Shown here: positions 15,904-24,769 of the stretch, piece by piece | Layout of the letters: the number at the start of each line of letters is the position of its first letter | Numbering within the stretch: position 1 is the stretch's first letter | Source: Clostridiales bacterium | GTDB lineage: Bacteria > Bacillota > Clostridia > Saccharofermentanales > Saccharofermentanaceae | Assembly (NCBI GenBank): GCA_017551625.1 | Contig: JAFZLF010000025.1 | Location: forward strand, 1-35,264 | Direction of reading: 5' to 3' | DNA length: 35,264 nucleotides | Notes under the pieces: generated by a model | The model's database searches: none | What the model saw: only the letters and a program-made list of their open reading frames with translations | What the model was told of the DNA's origin: nothing | Translations under genes and position numbers: made by a program

Positions 15904-17988
15904 TCAGTTCTCGCCGGACTTCTTGTCCTCATCTTCATCTCCGAAGAGAAGTCCGTCACCCGATCCGGCCGGTCCGCTCAGATCGCCAAAAGAACTGGGA
16001 ACGAACCCTTCCTGCTCCGAAGAACCGGAAGCTGCGCCTGTGTCACCGGAAGCATCGCTCGAGGACGCCTCAGAAGAAGGCTCGGAGGACACGTCCGCCA
16101 CCGTATCAGAAGAAGCAGAAGAAGCGGAAGAAAGCATCGCGCCCGCCGGATCGTTATAGATCTCTTCAAACTCGGCACCCTCGATCTTCTCTTTCTCGAG
16201 GAGACGCTGGGCCACTGCGTTCAGGATATCCATCTTCTCATTGAGGATACGGAGCACATCTGCATATGCAGCCCGGATGATCTCACTGATCTCGGCATCG
16301 ATCTTCGCCGCAGACTCTTCACTATAGACACGAGTATGACCGTAACTCTTGCCGATGAAGACCTCATCGTCATCGTCGAAGACTACATTCGGGAACTGCT
16401 CACTCATACCATAGCGCGTGATCATCTCACGGGCGATACTGTTGCAGTGCTGCAGGTCCGAAGAAGCACCGGTACTGATCTCGCCGAGGATGATATCCTC
16501 CGCGCCACGACCGCCGAGGGAGATCATGATATTGTCGATCAGCTGCTTTCTCGTCGTATAGTAGATATCCTCATCCGGCTTGTGCGCGGTATAGCCGCCG
16601 GCGCCGCCGGCCGGGATGATGGACACACGCTCGACGTGATCCGTCTCAGAGACAGTACGCAGGATGACCGCGTGGCCCGCCTCGTGGAAAGCCGTCAGGC
16701 GCTTCTCCTTATCGGACATGACGCGGCTCTTCTTCTCCGGTCCGATCATGACCTTAAAGACTGCCTCGGAGACATCCGCCTTAGAGATCTTCTTCGCATT
16801 TCTTCTTGCCGCCAGGAGCGCCGCCTCGTTCAGGAGGTTGGCCAGATCGGCGCCGGTATAACCGGGCGTGATCTTCGCGATCTCCTTAAGATCGACATCG
16901 TCCTCGAAAGGCTTATTCTTCGCATGGACCTTCAGGATATCCGCGCGGCCCTTGATGTCCGGACGGGAAACCGAGACACGACGGTCGAAACGGCCCGGAC
17001 GCAGGAGCGCAGGATCGAGGATATCCACACGGTTCGTCGCCGCGATGACGATAACGCCCTCGTTCGGTCCGAAACCGTCCATCTCGACGAGGAGCTGGTT
17101 CAGGGTCTGCTCGCGCTCATCGTGACCGCCACCCATGCCGGCGCCACGGTGACGGCCTACGGCATCGATCTCGTCGATGAATACGATACAGGGGGAATTC
17201 TTCTTCGCGTTATCGAAGAGGTCACGGACACGGCTCGCACCGACACCGACGAACATCTCGACGAAGTCCGAACCGGAGATGGAGAAGAACGGCACGCCGG
17301 CCTCACCGGCCACGGCCTTCGCAAGCAACGTCTTACCGGTACCCGGAGCACCGTGAAGGAGGATACCCTTCGGGATCTTCGCGCCGAGCGCCGAATACTT
17401 CTTCGGGTTCTTGAGGAAATCGACGACCTCGGTGAGTTCTTCTTTCTCTTCATCTGCACCGGCCACATCGGCAAAAGTAACCTTATTCTTCGACGGGTCG
17501 TGGAGCTTGGCCTTACTTCTTCCGAAGTTCATGGCATTTCTTCCGTCGCCTGCATTTCTCGTAAAATTGATCCATACGAAGAACACCATCGCCGCGACCA
17601 TCAGGACGATCATGATACCCGACATGATTGCCGAGACATCGGTCGGCTGCTTATACTCGAACTTCTCGATCGAGCCTTCTGCCTGTGCTTCCATGAGGAT
17701 CGTCAGGACATGGTCCTCGGAATCATACGGGACCTTCTTGCTGACTTCCTTCTTCTTTCCGGTCTCGGTATCGAGGTACTTGAACGAAAGAGTGTTGCCG
17801 TTTAGCACGACATCTTCCTTCGTCACTTCCTTGTTCTGGATCATATTCAGCGCTTCGGAAAGAGAAGTACTCTTCGCCGAGCTTCCGTTCAGGAAGAAAT
17901 ACGATGCCACGATCAGCACCACGATCAGCACCAGATAGAACGGCAGTCCGCTAAATGACCGCTTCGGTCTTTTTTCTGTTTGACTCAT
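15904..17988 (-). CDS. ftsH: ATP-dependent zinc metalloprotease FtsH
   Basis: A 694-residue membrane-bound AAA protease that degrades misfolded or regulatory membrane and cytosolic proteins. Domains in order: TM1 (about 15-34), a short external domain, TM2 (about 119-140), the AAA module with Walker A GAPGTGKT (about 210-217), Walker B IVFIDEID, the second region of homology ending RPGRFDRRV, and the M41 protease with the zinc motif HEAGH. The C-terminal 85 or so residues are a Ser/Glu-rich acidic tail longer than in Bacillus FtsH. The start overlaps the hpt stop by four bases (ATGA), as in the usual tilS-hpt-ftsH order. A terminator follows. Confidence 0.98.
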   Translation of the reverse strand: MSQTEKRPKRSFSGLPFYLVLIVVLIVASYFFLNGSSAKSTSLSEALNMIQNKEVTKEDVVLNGNTLSFKYLDTETGKKKEVSKKVPYDSEDHVLTILMEAQAEGSIEKFEYKQPTDVSAIMSGIMIVLMVAAMVFFVWINFTRNAGDGRNAMNFGRSKAKLHDPSKNKVTFADVAGADEEKEELTEVVDFLKNPKKYSALGAKIPKGILLHGAPGTGKTLLAKAVAGEAGVPFFSISGSDFVEMFVGVGASRVRDLFDNAKKNSPCIVFIDEIDAVGRHRGAGMGGGHDEREQTLNQLLVEMDGFGPNEGVIVIAATNRVDILDPALLRPGRFDRRVSVSRPDIKGRADILKVHAKNKPFEDDVDLKEIAKITPGYTGADLANLLNEAALLAARRNAKKISKADVSEAVFKVMIGPEKKSRVMSDKEKRLTAFHEAGHAVILRTVSETDHVERVSIIPAGGAGGYTAHKPDEDIYYTTRKQLIDNIMISLGGRGAEDIILGEISTGASSDLQHCNSIAREMITRYGMSEQFPNVVFDDDDEVFIGKSYGHTRVYSEESAAKIDAEISEIIRAAYADVLRILNEKMDILNAVAQRLLEKEKIEGAEFEEIYNDPAGAMLSSASSASSDTVADVSSEPSSEASSSDASGDTGAASGSSEQEGFVPSSFGDLSGPAGSGDGLLFGDEDEDKKSGEN

Positions 17989-18527
17989 TTGTCACCTCCG
18001 TCAACTTCAAGAACACATACATCCGGAAGATTTCGAAACTTTCCGTCAAAGTCCAGCCCGTACCCGACGATGAACTCATCCGGCACCTCGATGCCGATAT
18101 AGTCCGCCGTGAAGTCCACCTTGCGGCGCGAGGGCTTGTCAAATGCAGCGACCACCTTGATGCTCCTCGGATTTCTCGAATAGAGCTCTCTCTTCAGGCA
18201 CTGCATCGTGATGCCGGAGTCGATGATATCTTCCACGATGAGGACATCTCTTCCCGCGATGTCATAATCAAGATCCTTCTTGATACGGACATTCCCGGTC
18301 GAGACGGTTCCGCTGTAGTAACTGGACACCTGCATGAAGTCCAGGATCATCGGGCAGGAGATCTGACGGACAAGATCCGCGAGGAATACAAATGCGCCCT
18401 TGAGGATACCTACGACGACGATTTCAGTCTCTGATCCGGCATAGTCTTCCGAGATCTGCTTACCCAGCCGCTCGACGGCCGATCTGATTTCTTCCGCGCT
18501 GATCATGGTCCCTGTAACACGTTCCAT
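17985..18527 (-). CDS. hpt: Hypoxanthine phosphoribosyltransferase
   Basis: A 180-residue purine-salvage enzyme that converts hypoxanthine or guanine plus PRPP to IMP or GMP. The family landmarks are present: [17 protein letters not shown] (the pyrophosphate loop), [15 protein letters not shown] (the flexible loop), and the PRPP-binding [15 protein letters not shown]. The C-terminal region has [23 protein letters not shown] in two blocks, typical of HPRT. The ATG has AAGGAG upstream. It sits between tilS (19-base gap) and ftsH (4-base overlap), the classical Firmicutes order. Confidence 0.96.
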   Translation of the reverse strand: MERVTGTMISAEEIRSAVERLGKQISEDYAGSETEIVVVGILKGAFVFLADLVRQISCPMILDFMQVSSYYSGTVSTGNVRIKKDLDYDIAGRDVLIVEDIIDSGITMQCLKRELYSRNPRSIKVVAAFDKPSRRKVDFTADYIGIEVPDEFIVGYGLDFDGKFRNLPDVCVLEVDGGDK

Positions 18528-18546
18528 CTGTCCGTTCTCCTTCTCA

Positions 18547-20061
18547 TTAAGTTGTCCTGTCGAAAAACTCGAGTGCCATCAGTCTCTCCCCGTTCTTCCC
18601 GGAGTCTCCTTCAGGTCCTCTGTTTTCCGCCCGTTGTTTACGAAACTTCTGCTCCGACTCGCAGTCCGTGAATCCCACGGCATGCGCGAACGTCGGCAGC
18701 CACAGTGTCTCACTGCCCCTCGCGACGAGGAGCAACCGGTCACGGAACCTCGGCGGGATCTGCGCCTCATTCATGAATCGGCGCAGACTCTTCCGGGTAT
18801 CACTTCCGGCCCGGCACATGGTATCTCCGTTTCTTCGGGTACGGATCACCGCGCCTTCCAGTTCCGAATACGGAAAAAACCACGTCAGATTATTATAAAC
18901 TACCTCGGCTTCTTTCTCAACAAAACGGAGCCTCATTTGGCCAAAACTTTGAGAAAAATTAACCATTTCGCCCACCGGCAGATCTTTTAGCGCGACCTCG
19001 GTCATCGCGTCTTTTTCCGGGATCACGATCCCGGCGCCTTCGATATAACCGCCCTTATCCACGGCAGAAGCACTGTCCCGTGTGGTAAAGAAGATCTCCC
19101 CCCGTTCTCTTGCAGCGACGCGGCCGTTCGGAAGATCGATATACGCCACGCCTCCTGTCTTTTCAGAAAGACCGGCCACCGCCTCCCAGTGACACGCCTC
19201 GAGGTCGACCACATCTCCATATGTCAGAAGCGCCAGGAGCCGCATCACCCTTCTTTTCAGCGCACGCGGCATCTTCGCCAGTGCATCTGCCGGCACAGTC
19301 TTCTTCCCTTCTTTAAGGAACGGATCCAGAGCCTCCGAGGCAATTTGATCCAGATAGTCGTTCTCTTCCGAGATCCTTCCCGCCAGGCCGACCAGCGCAG
19401 ATATCGGATCACGCGATGTTCCCTTCTCGATCATCGGGAAGACTTCATGTCTCCAGAAATTCCTGTCATAGGAAGGATCGTCATTTGTCATATCGTGGCA
19501 GTACGGGATCTTCTTTTCCTCACAAAATGAAAGGATCTCCTCCTTATGAAGACACAGGAACGGGTGGATGATATTCCCGTTTTTCGGACGGATGCCGCAC
19601 AGTCCCTCCATGCCGCTTCCGCGGAAGATATGCATCGCGACGCTCTCCGCCTGGTCCTCCATGTGATGCGCCACGGCGACCGCGCCATCCTCTCCGGAAA
19701 CACTTTGGAAGAAATCATATCTCGCGATCCTGCCGGCCGTCTCGAGGCTCAGGCCTTTCTTTTCTGCCATTTCAGGAATATCCACACGCTTCGGAAGAAA
19801 CGGTATATTCAACTTGTCACAGAAATCCGACACGAGTTTTTCGTCCTGATCCGCTTCTTTTCGGATCCCGTGGTTCACATGCGCACACAGGATGGGAATA
19901 TCCGGATATTTTCTTTTGCAGATATCCTGTAAAACGAACAGAAGCGCCATAGAATCGGCGCCTCCGGACACACCGACCACCAGAAGCCTAACCGGCAACA
20001 ATCGGTGTTTCTCGATATAGTTTTCGACCACAGAAATCAGGTCTTCCACGTGATTACACAT
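18547..20061 (-). CDS. tilS: tRNA(Ile)-lysidine synthetase
   Basis: About 504 residues. The enzyme makes lysidine at C34 of the AUA-reading tRNA-Ile using lysine and ATP. The PP-loop GVSGGADSMALLF, the CAHVNHGIRKEADQD block and VAHHMEDQAESVAMHIFRG are the TilS N-domain signatures; the C-terminal part is the weakly conserved TilS_C region. The start is uncertain: several in-frame ATGs overlap the dnaB 3' end. I chose the one giving MCNHVEDLIS, which overlaps dnaB by 8 bases and keeps a normal distance to the PP-loop. It is co-transcribed with dnaB upstream and hpt downstream. Confidence 0.93.
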   Translation of the reverse strand: MCNHVEDLISVVENYIEKHRLLPVRLLVVGVSGGADSMALLFVLQDICKRKYPDIPILCAHVNHGIRKEADQDEKLVSDFCDKLNIPFLPKRVDIPEMAEKKGLSLETAGRIARYDFFQSVSGEDGAVAVAHHMEDQAESVAMHIFRGSGMEGLCGIRPKNGNIIHPFLCLHKEEILSFCEEKKIPYCHDMTNDDPSYDRNFWRHEVFPMIEKGTSRDPISALVGLAGRISEENDYLDQIASEALDPFLKEGKKTVPADALAKMPRALKRRVMRLLALLTYGDVVDLEACHWEAVAGLSEKTGGVAYIDLPNGRVAARERGEIFFTTRDSASAVDKGGYIEGAGIVIPEKDAMTEVALKDLPVGEMVNFSQSFGQMRLRFVEKEAEVVYNNLTWFFPYSELEGAVIRTRRNGDTMCRAGSDTRKSLRRFMNEAQIPPRFRDRLLLVARGSETLWLPTFAHAVGFTDCESEQKFRKQRAENRGPEGDSGKNGERLMALEFFDRTT

Positions 20062-21901
20062 CCTCATCCCCGGAATCGCCCGGCTCGTCGTACCAGCTTC
20101 CTTCATCGGGTTCGTCCGGTTCGTCGTCGTCCTCATCCTCGCCTGCTCCCGGATCGTTCCACGGCATACTCTCCATCGGCGCCAATCCCATCAGGGATTC
20201 TTCCTCAGTTACGCCACCCGGCACATCCGGAACGAACGGAAGATCACTGTCCGAAGGACCCGGAACAAGATCCACGCCGATCGGCTCGAGTCCCATCGAT
20301 TCGAGAAACGGATCCGGCGCGACACTGACCGGTTCCGCAGGAGCACTTACCGGCTCCGCGACGGCGCTGACCGGTTCCGCTACGGCGCTGACCGGCTCCG
20401 TAAAGAGCTCCTCCGGAACATCCACGGTCTTGATGGCGCCCTCCGGAGGCGCATCCTCATCCGTCGGCGCCAGCGGGGAATTGGGGTTCGGCTTATCCTT
20501 CTCGAAGAAGACCGTACGCGATCCGTTCCATGACAGGAATATCGTCTTCGTCGGACCCTGACGGTTCTTCGCGACGATGATCTCCGCTCTCTGGATCTCT
20601 TCATCGTCTATCTTCTTCTTAAACTTCGACTTCTCGTTCGTTTCTTCCTCGTCCTCGTCATCTACTTCTTCCTTGCGCTTATAGTAGTCTGGACGGTGGA
20701 TGAACATGACCATATCGGCATCCTGCTCGATCGCGCCGGAGTCACGGAGATCCGACAGCATCGGGCGGTGGTCATCACGCTTCTCCGATTCACGGGACAG
20801 CTGCGCCAGCGCGATGATCGGGACCTTCAGTTCTTTGGCCATAAGCTTCAGGGCACGGGAGATCTCCGATACCTCCTGCTGACGCGAAGCGTTACTTCTC
20901 GTCGTCACCGGAGACATCAGCTGCAGATAGTCGATACAGATCAGCCCCAGAGGGCGGCCGATCCGGTTCTGCAGCTCACGACACTGCGTCAGGATCTCCG
21001 CGGAATTCAGTCCGGACTGCTCATTGATATACAGCTCCGCCTCCTTGAACATACTCATCGTATCGCCGATTCGTTGGAGCATCGCGGCGTCCGGTGTCCG
21101 GTTGCTCTGCAGGACCGAGATCGGCATGTCACCGCGCGAAGCCAGGATACGGTTCGCGATCTCGAGTGCATTCATCTCGAGACTGAAGAAAGCGACCGGC
21201 AACTTCTCCAGAAGCGCCACATTTACGGCGATGTTGATCACGAACGCTGATTTACCCATGGAAGGACGGGCTGCCACGATCGAGAGTGTGCCCGGTCGGA
21301 ATCCGTTAGTCACATAGTCCAGCATCGCGAAGTGACTCATCACGGCCTTCTCGCGCTTATTCTTGAAGAATTGTTCCTTACTCAGGACGAAAATATCCTG
21401 GAGCTTAACAAGCGAAGTCTCGGAAGAACTCTGTCCGCGAAGCTCCGCGAGACGGGAGATCGCGACCTCGAGGAGATTGGCCGGATCGGACTCTCCTTCG
21501 TAGGTCTGACGGGTCACTTCTTCCATCGTCCGGATCAGACGCCGGCTCATGGACTTCTGCTTGACGATGCGGACATAATCGGTGAGGTTCGATACGAGAG
21601 CGTGTGCATCCGTAATGGAGCTCAGATACTCCATACCGCCCACCTTCTCCAGATCACCCTGCTTCTTCAGCGCGTCGCCGACCGTGATCAGATCGACCGT
21701 CTTCGACTGGGAATAGAGCGTATAGATCATCTCGTAGATCTTCTGGTGCGCCCCGACATAGAAGTCTTCGGCCAGAAGGAATCCGGTAACCAGTTCCAGT
21801 CTGTCCGGCGCTTCGAGACAGCAGCACAGCACAGCGATCTCCGCCTCCACATTCTGGGGCGGCACACGCGTCAGGATCGATTTTCCCTTCTCATCCGCCA
21901 T
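20054..21901 (-). CDS. dnaB: Replicative DNA helicase DnaB with long acidic C-terminal tail
   Basis: A 615-residue hexameric helicase that unwinds DNA at the replication fork. The N-domain opens with the family-typical PPQNVEAEIAVLC; the RecA-like core has Walker A ARPSMGKSAF, Walker B GLICIDYLQLM, and SELSR-type segments (LAQLSRESEKR). The normal DnaB end is reached near residue 471 (TIFLSWNGSRTVFFEKDKP). About 144 further residues follow: three or four EPVSAVA/EPVSAPA repeats, a Pro/Gly-rich stretch, and a very acidic end (EDEDDDEPDEPDEG). A charged insert (KEEVDDEDEEETNEKSK) also interrupts the C-terminal part of the core. It starts 7 bases after rplI. Confidence 0.96.
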   Translation of the reverse strand: MADEKGKSILTRVPPQNVEAEIAVLCCCLEAPDRLELVTGFLLAEDFYVGAHQKIYEMIYTLYSQSKTVDLITVGDALKKQGDLEKVGGMEYLSSITDAHALVSNLTDYVRIVKQKSMSRRLIRTMEEVTRQTYEGESDPANLLEVAISRLAELRGQSSSETSLVKLQDIFVLSKEQFFKNKREKAVMSHFAMLDYVTNGFRPGTLSIVAARPSMGKSAFVINIAVNVALLEKLPVAFFSLEMNALEIANRILASRGDMPISVLQSNRTPDAAMLQRIGDTMSMFKEAELYINEQSGLNSAEILTQCRELQNRIGRPLGLICIDYLQLMSPVTTRSNASRQQEVSEISRALKLMAKELKVPIIALAQLSRESEKRDDHRPMLSDLRDSGAIEQDADMVMFIHRPDYYKRKEEVDDEDEEETNEKSKFKKKIDDEEIQRAEIIVAKNRQGPTKTIFLSWNGSRTVFFEKDKPNPNSPLAPTDEDAPPEGAIKTVDVPEELFTEPVSAVAEPVSAVAEPVSAPAEPVSVAPDPFLESMGLEPIGVDLVPGPSDSDLPFVPDVPGGVTEEESLMGLAPMESMPWNDPGAGEDEDDDEPDEPDEGSWYDEPGDSGDEDV

Positions 21902-21908
21902 ACGTTAC

Positions 21909-22355
21909 TTACTCCTCGGGAACGACCTCGACATTCACCTTTACGCTGACCTTCGAGTGCAGTTTCGCAGTGACTTCATAAGTACCGCAGGACTTGATCG
22001 GGTTCTTGATGGTGACATTCTTCTTATCTACCGCGAAACCGGCCTTCTGGATGGCATCCGCCACGTCCATCGCCGTAACGGCACCGTAGAGACGTCCGCC
22101 CTCACCCGTCTTGACCGCAAGTTTCACGGTCTGTCCGTCGAGTTTCTTGCCGTTTGCGATCGCTTCCTCGAGTTCTCTTCTGGCATGTTCGGCCTCAGAG
22201 CCCTTCTTGAGCTTATTCTTATTCATGTTGTCCGCTGTCGCTTCGACCGCCAGCTTCTTCTTCAGAAGGAAGTTTCTGGCATATCCGTCAGAGACCTCGA
22301 CGACATCGTCCTTCTTGCCTACTCCTTTGACATCCGCCAGTAAGATACACTTCAT
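21909..22355 (-). CDS. rplI: Ribosomal protein bL9
   Basis: A 148-residue protein of the large ribosomal subunit. The N-domain signature is complete ([19 protein letters not shown] followed by [13 protein letters not shown]), then the central helix and the C-domain with [16 protein letters not shown]. Length is normal. It is the first gene of the rplI-dnaB-tilS-hpt-ftsH transcript, with its own strong promoter and a terminator-like stem between promoter and binding site (GGAGG). Confidence 0.98.
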   Translation of the reverse strand: MKCILLADVKGVGKKDDVVEVSDGYARNFLLKKKLAVEATADNMNKNKLKKGSEAEHARRELEEAIANGKKLDGQTVKLAVKTGEGGRLYGAVTAMDVADAIQKAGFAVDKKNVTIKNPIKSCGTYEVTAKLHSKVSVKVNVEVVPEE

Positions 22356-22372
22356 TTTCTATTCCTCCAGAG

Positions 22373-22411
22373 AAAAAAATCGAGCACCCGCATATTCTTT
22401 TGCGGATGCTC
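22373..22411 (-). terminator. Terminator-like stem with U-run before rplI
   Basis: On the minus strand, GAGCATCCGCA and TGCGGGTGCTC pair over an 8-base loop (one G-T pair) and are followed by GATTTTTTT. It would end transcripts coming from rpsR, but it also lies immediately after the -10 box of the rplI promoter, so it may act as an attenuator or a 5' stem. Confidence 0.85.
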
Positions 22412-22414
22412 AAT

Positions 22415-22443
22415 ATTATAACCGTTTCATACCATATTGTAAA
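22415..22443 (-). promoter_or_regulatory. Strong promoter for the rplI-dnaB-tilS-hpt-ftsH unit
   Basis: Minus strand: a -35 box TTTACA (22438-22443) and a perfect -10 box TATAAT (22415-22420) with a 17-base spacer. The expected start point falls at the edge of the terminator-like stem, about 50 bases ahead of rplI. Confidence 0.85.
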
Positions 22444-22521
22444 CGAGAAACGGACGCCGATTCTTCGCGGTCTGTACCTCGAAAGGCCTGTCCTGCCGCC
22501 CGTTTACGACATGAAGAAAAA

Positions 22522-22797
22522 TTACTCTGCTACGAACGGCAGAAGAGCAACATGTCTTGCGCGCTTGATCGCGATCGTCAGTTCTCTCTGATGCTTCGCG
22601 CAGGTACCGGTCATACGCTTCGGCAGGATCTTGCCGCGCTCGGAGACGCACTTCTTCAGACGGGCCTGATCCTTATAATCGATCGTCTCGATCTTATCAG
22701 CGCAGAAAGCACATACCTTTCTTCTGGAACGTCTCTGCTTCATACCACGGTCGCCAAACTCACGTGCCGGCGCCTTCGGTGCTCTGTTTTCAGCCAT
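22522..22797 (-). CDS. rpsR: Ribosomal protein bS18, zinc-binding type
   Basis: A 91-residue small-subunit protein. The S18 core is clear ([17 protein letters not shown], then [16 protein letters not shown] and [10 protein letters not shown]). It has C-x2-C plus two later Cys residues, the zinc (C+) form. An AAAGGAG site precedes the ATG. It follows ssb in the standard rpsF-ssb-rpsR order. S18 pairs with S6 both in the ribosome and, in many bacteria, on the rpsF leader. Confidence 0.98.
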   Translation of the reverse strand: MAENRAPKAPAREFGDRGMKQRRSRRKVCAFCADKIETIDYKDQARLKKCVSERGKILPKRMTGTCAKHQRELTIAIKRARHVALLPFVAE

Positions 22798-22818
22798 TTT
22801 TCAAAATCTCCTTTCGAA

Positions 22819-23319
22819 TCAATATGCCATTACATCAAAAGGAAGCTGGGCACCATCGTCCGAATCCATGGACGGTTCAAAGCCGGGGTCGATCTGCTGG
22901 GCTTGCGGCGGTGTAGGCGGTGTCTGCGCGACCGTTGTCGCCGTAGACGCGCTCGGAGCCGCTGCCTGAGCCGGAGCCTGAGAATAAGAGCCCTGTCCGT
23001 CCGCCTTCGTATCGACGAACTCGATCTCTTCTACCATGACCTCTGTTACATACCGCTTCTGACCATTCTGGTCATCGTACGATCTGTTCTGGATCGATCC
23101 GGTGATGGAGATACGGGATCCCTTGTGGAAATACTTCCCGAGGAGATCCGCCTGCTGGCGCCAGGCCACGCAGTTGATGAAGTCTGTCTGCTTCTCGCCG
23201 TTCTGGCTCTTAAATCTCCTGTCGCAAGCTACGGCAAACGAGCATACCGATACGCCGCTGCCTGTCTGCTTCACTTCAGGATCCTTCGTTAATCTACCCA
23301 ATAAAATAACTTTGTTCAT
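22819..23319 (-). CDS. ssb: Single-stranded DNA-binding protein
   Basis: A 166-residue protein that coats single-stranded DNA. The OB fold (residues 1-110) has MNKVILLGRLTKDPEV, FINCVAWRQQADLLGKYF and KGSRISITGSIQNRSY. A Gln/Ala/Pro/Thr-rich linker follows. The usual acidic protein-docking tip DDxxxPF appears as DSDDGAQLPF but is followed by five more residues (DVMAY), whereas the Phe is normally the last residue. Its place between rpsF and rpsR marks it as the housekeeping copy. Confidence 0.97.
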   Translation of the reverse strand: MNKVILLGRLTKDPEVKQTGSGVSVCSFAVACDRRFKSQNGEKQTDFINCVAWRQQADLLGKYFHKGSRISITGSIQNRSYDDQNGQKRYVTEVMVEEIEFVDTKADGQGSYSQAPAQAAAPSASTATTVAQTPPTPPQAQQIDPGFEPSMDSDDGAQLPFDVMAY

Positions 23320-23342
23320 AATGCCACTTCCTTCTTACGCAA

Positions 23343-23630
23343 TTACTCCTCAATGCGGATAACGAGGAAACGCAGTACGCCTTCTGTGATCTTCAGCACA
23401 CGCTCGATCTCCTTCGGGAAATCCGCGTCAGACGTGAAGTTGAACAGAAGATAGAACCCGTCCTTCTGATCGTCGATCTCGTAAGCCATACGCTTCATGC
23501 CAAGTGTCTCCTGCGAGTCAATTGTCGCACCGGATTCGATCTTAGCCTTGATCGCGTCTGTTGTCGAAGCAATACCTTCGTCACCGAGAGCGGGACTCAG
23601 AACAACCATCATCTCATACTTGTTCGCCAT
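23343..23630 (-). CDS. rpsF: Ribosomal protein bS6
   Basis: A 95-residue small-subunit protein that binds S18. Family features: KYEMMVVLSPALGDEGI at the start, DSQETLGMKRMAYEI and the RNA-facing FTSDADFPKEIERVLKITEGVLRFLVIR region, split over two strands. I chose the ATG giving MANKYEMM, which has a near-perfect AGGAGGTG site 9 bases upstream; a longer in-frame start has none. It is the first gene of rpsF-ssb-rpsR. It has a promoter at 23743-23771 and a leader hairpin with CCG that may bind the S6:S18 pair. Confidence 0.98.
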   Translation of the reverse strand: MANKYEMMVVLSPALGDEGIASTTDAIKAKIESGATIDSQETLGMKRMAYEIDDQKDGFYLLFNFTSDADFPKEIERVLKITEGVLRFLVIRIEE

Positions 23631-23658
23631 GATTTTTTCACCTCCTCCTGGTCTAGAA

Positions 23659-23687
23659 CGGCTCTCATACCTACTTTCGATGAGAGC
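23659..23687 (-). promoter_or_regulatory. Candidate S6:S18 autoregulatory leader hairpin
   Basis: In the rpsF leader the minus strand has GCTCTCAT and ATGAGAGC as a perfect 8-bp stem over an 11-base loop, with CCG directly at its 3' side. S6:S18 leaders are known to use a hairpin with a CCG bulge placed here. The outer stem is weak (CCTC with GAGG of the binding site), so the match is only suggestive. Confidence 0.4.
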
Positions 23688-23742
23688 GAGGATCATTCAT
23701 CGCATATATACTATGCTCTCTGCATCCTTTGCAGCGTGAGAT

Positions 23743-23771
23743 AGCATATCACAAGTATAAGGGACGGTCAA
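23743..23771 (-). promoter_or_regulatory. Promoter of rpsF-ssb-rpsR
   Basis: Minus strand: -35 TTGACC (5 of 6) and -10 TATGCT (4 of 6) with a 17-base spacer, about 110 bases before rpsF. Confidence 0.6.
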
Positions 23772-24039
23772 GTCCCGTTTCCATGACAGGCGCTCAGGCA
23801 CCGCTTCCTCACATGAGAACAAAAATCATATCACGTTATCCGCCCAGAGGGCAGAAAATAAAAATCTCTCATCCGATCCTTCCTCTCCCTATCCCAACAG
23901 GCGAAGGATCATCCGACACACATATTATATCCCGCCCCATGACCCTTGGCTATATGATATATCCGACAGTCGGAGCGATTTTGGCGAATTGCCACAACTT
24001 TTTCTCCCCCTCCGGGCAGAAGTGCTTTTCCCGCGCAAC
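23772..24039. other. Non-coding divergent region between rpsF and bioY
   Basis: No gene is seen in this 268-base stretch; the open frames here are short and lack binding sites. It holds an 8-bp inverted repeat (GATCCTTC 23875-23882 with GAAGGATC 23903-23910) and a few short palindromes. I could not recognise a riboswitch. Confidence 0.5.
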
Positions 24040-24071
24040 TTGTCAACCATTTTCAACAGTATGGTTGACAA
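24040..24071 (+). promoter_or_regulatory. BirA operator of bioY
   Basis: TTGTCAACC and GGTTGACAA form a perfect 9-bp inverted repeat with a 14-base spacer, the arrangement of known BirA sites (TTGTAAACC-type arms). The right arm contains the -35 box of the bioY promoter, so biotin-loaded BirA would block RNA polymerase. Confidence 0.88.
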
Positions 24072-24093
24072 TTCATCTCCTCTATGCTACATT
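24065..24093 (+). promoter_or_regulatory. bioY promoter
   Basis: A perfect -35 TTGACA (24065-24070), a 17-base spacer and -10 TACATT (4 of 6), overlapping the BirA operator. Confidence 0.7.
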
Positions 24094-24128
24094 CTTGGAA
24101 GTCACAACGATGCAACAGGAGGCCCTGC

Positions 24129-24725
24129 ATGGCCCGACAAGGATCCGCCGCAGATGAAAAGAAAACCGGAAAGCGCGCCACCTCGCTCGATCTCGCCTAT
24201 ATCGCGATCGGCGCGGCCCTCATCACGATCTGCTCCTGGATCAGCATCCCGATGGCCGTCCCCTTCACGCTTCAGACATTCGCGGTCTTCACGGTGCTCC
24301 TGCTCCTCGGCGGCCGCCGCGGCCTCATGTCCATCCTGACCTACATTCTCATGGGCGCGATCGGGCTTCCCGTCTTCTCGGGATTTTCCGGCGGCGTGGG
24401 CGTCCTGCTCGGCAAGACGGGCGGCTACATCCTCGGCTTCCTTTTTACCGCGATAATATACCTGCTGTTTACTGTATTCTTCCGGACATCCCCGGGCGAC
24501 AGCATACTGCGCACCGTCATCGAGGTCCTCGCCCTCGTACTCGGCCTTCTGGTCTGCTATGGATTTGGCACGGGATGGTTCATGTACATCTACATGCGTG
24601 ACACCGGCTCGGCCGGACTTGTCACCGTCCTGTCCTGGTGCGTCATCCCCTTCATCCTCCCCGATCTTCTCAAGATGGTGCTCGCGTTCGTCATCGCCCA
24701 CCGTGTCCGCTTCGTGATCAAGTAG
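24129..24725 (+). CDS. bioY: Biotin transporter substrate-binding component BioY
   Basis: A 198-residue membrane protein, the biotin-capturing S component of an ECF-type importer. It has about six hydrophobic segments and the BioY signature region SIPMAVPFTLQTFAVFTVLL followed by GLPVFSGFSGGVGVLLGKTGGYILGF in two blocks. I chose the ATG after an AGGAGG site (MARQGSAADEKK). The energy-coupling genes (ecfA/A'/T) are not here, so it must share a general ECF module encoded elsewhere. Control by BirA is shown by the operator upstream, and birA lies in the same window. No biotin-synthesis gene is visible. Confidence 0.93.
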   Translation: MARQGSAADEKKTGKRATSLDLAYIAIGAALITICSWISIPMAVPFTLQTFAVFTVLLLLGGRRGLMSILTYILMGAIGLPVFSGFSGGVGVLLGKTGGYILGFLFTAIIYLLFTVFFRTSPGDSILRTVIEVLALVLGLLVCYGFGTGWFMYIYMRDTGSAGLVTVLSWCVIPFILPDLLKMVLAFVIAHRVRFVIK

Positions 24726-24769
24726 GTCTAAAAGCGGCAGACACTCACTCCGCGCCGTCCGCCGGCCGC

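Noticed and set aside
15871..17805. A 644-codon open frame antisense to ftsH
   Set aside because: FtsH motifs on the minus strand are complete; the other strand gives an Arg/Asp-rich sequence with no domain or binding site.
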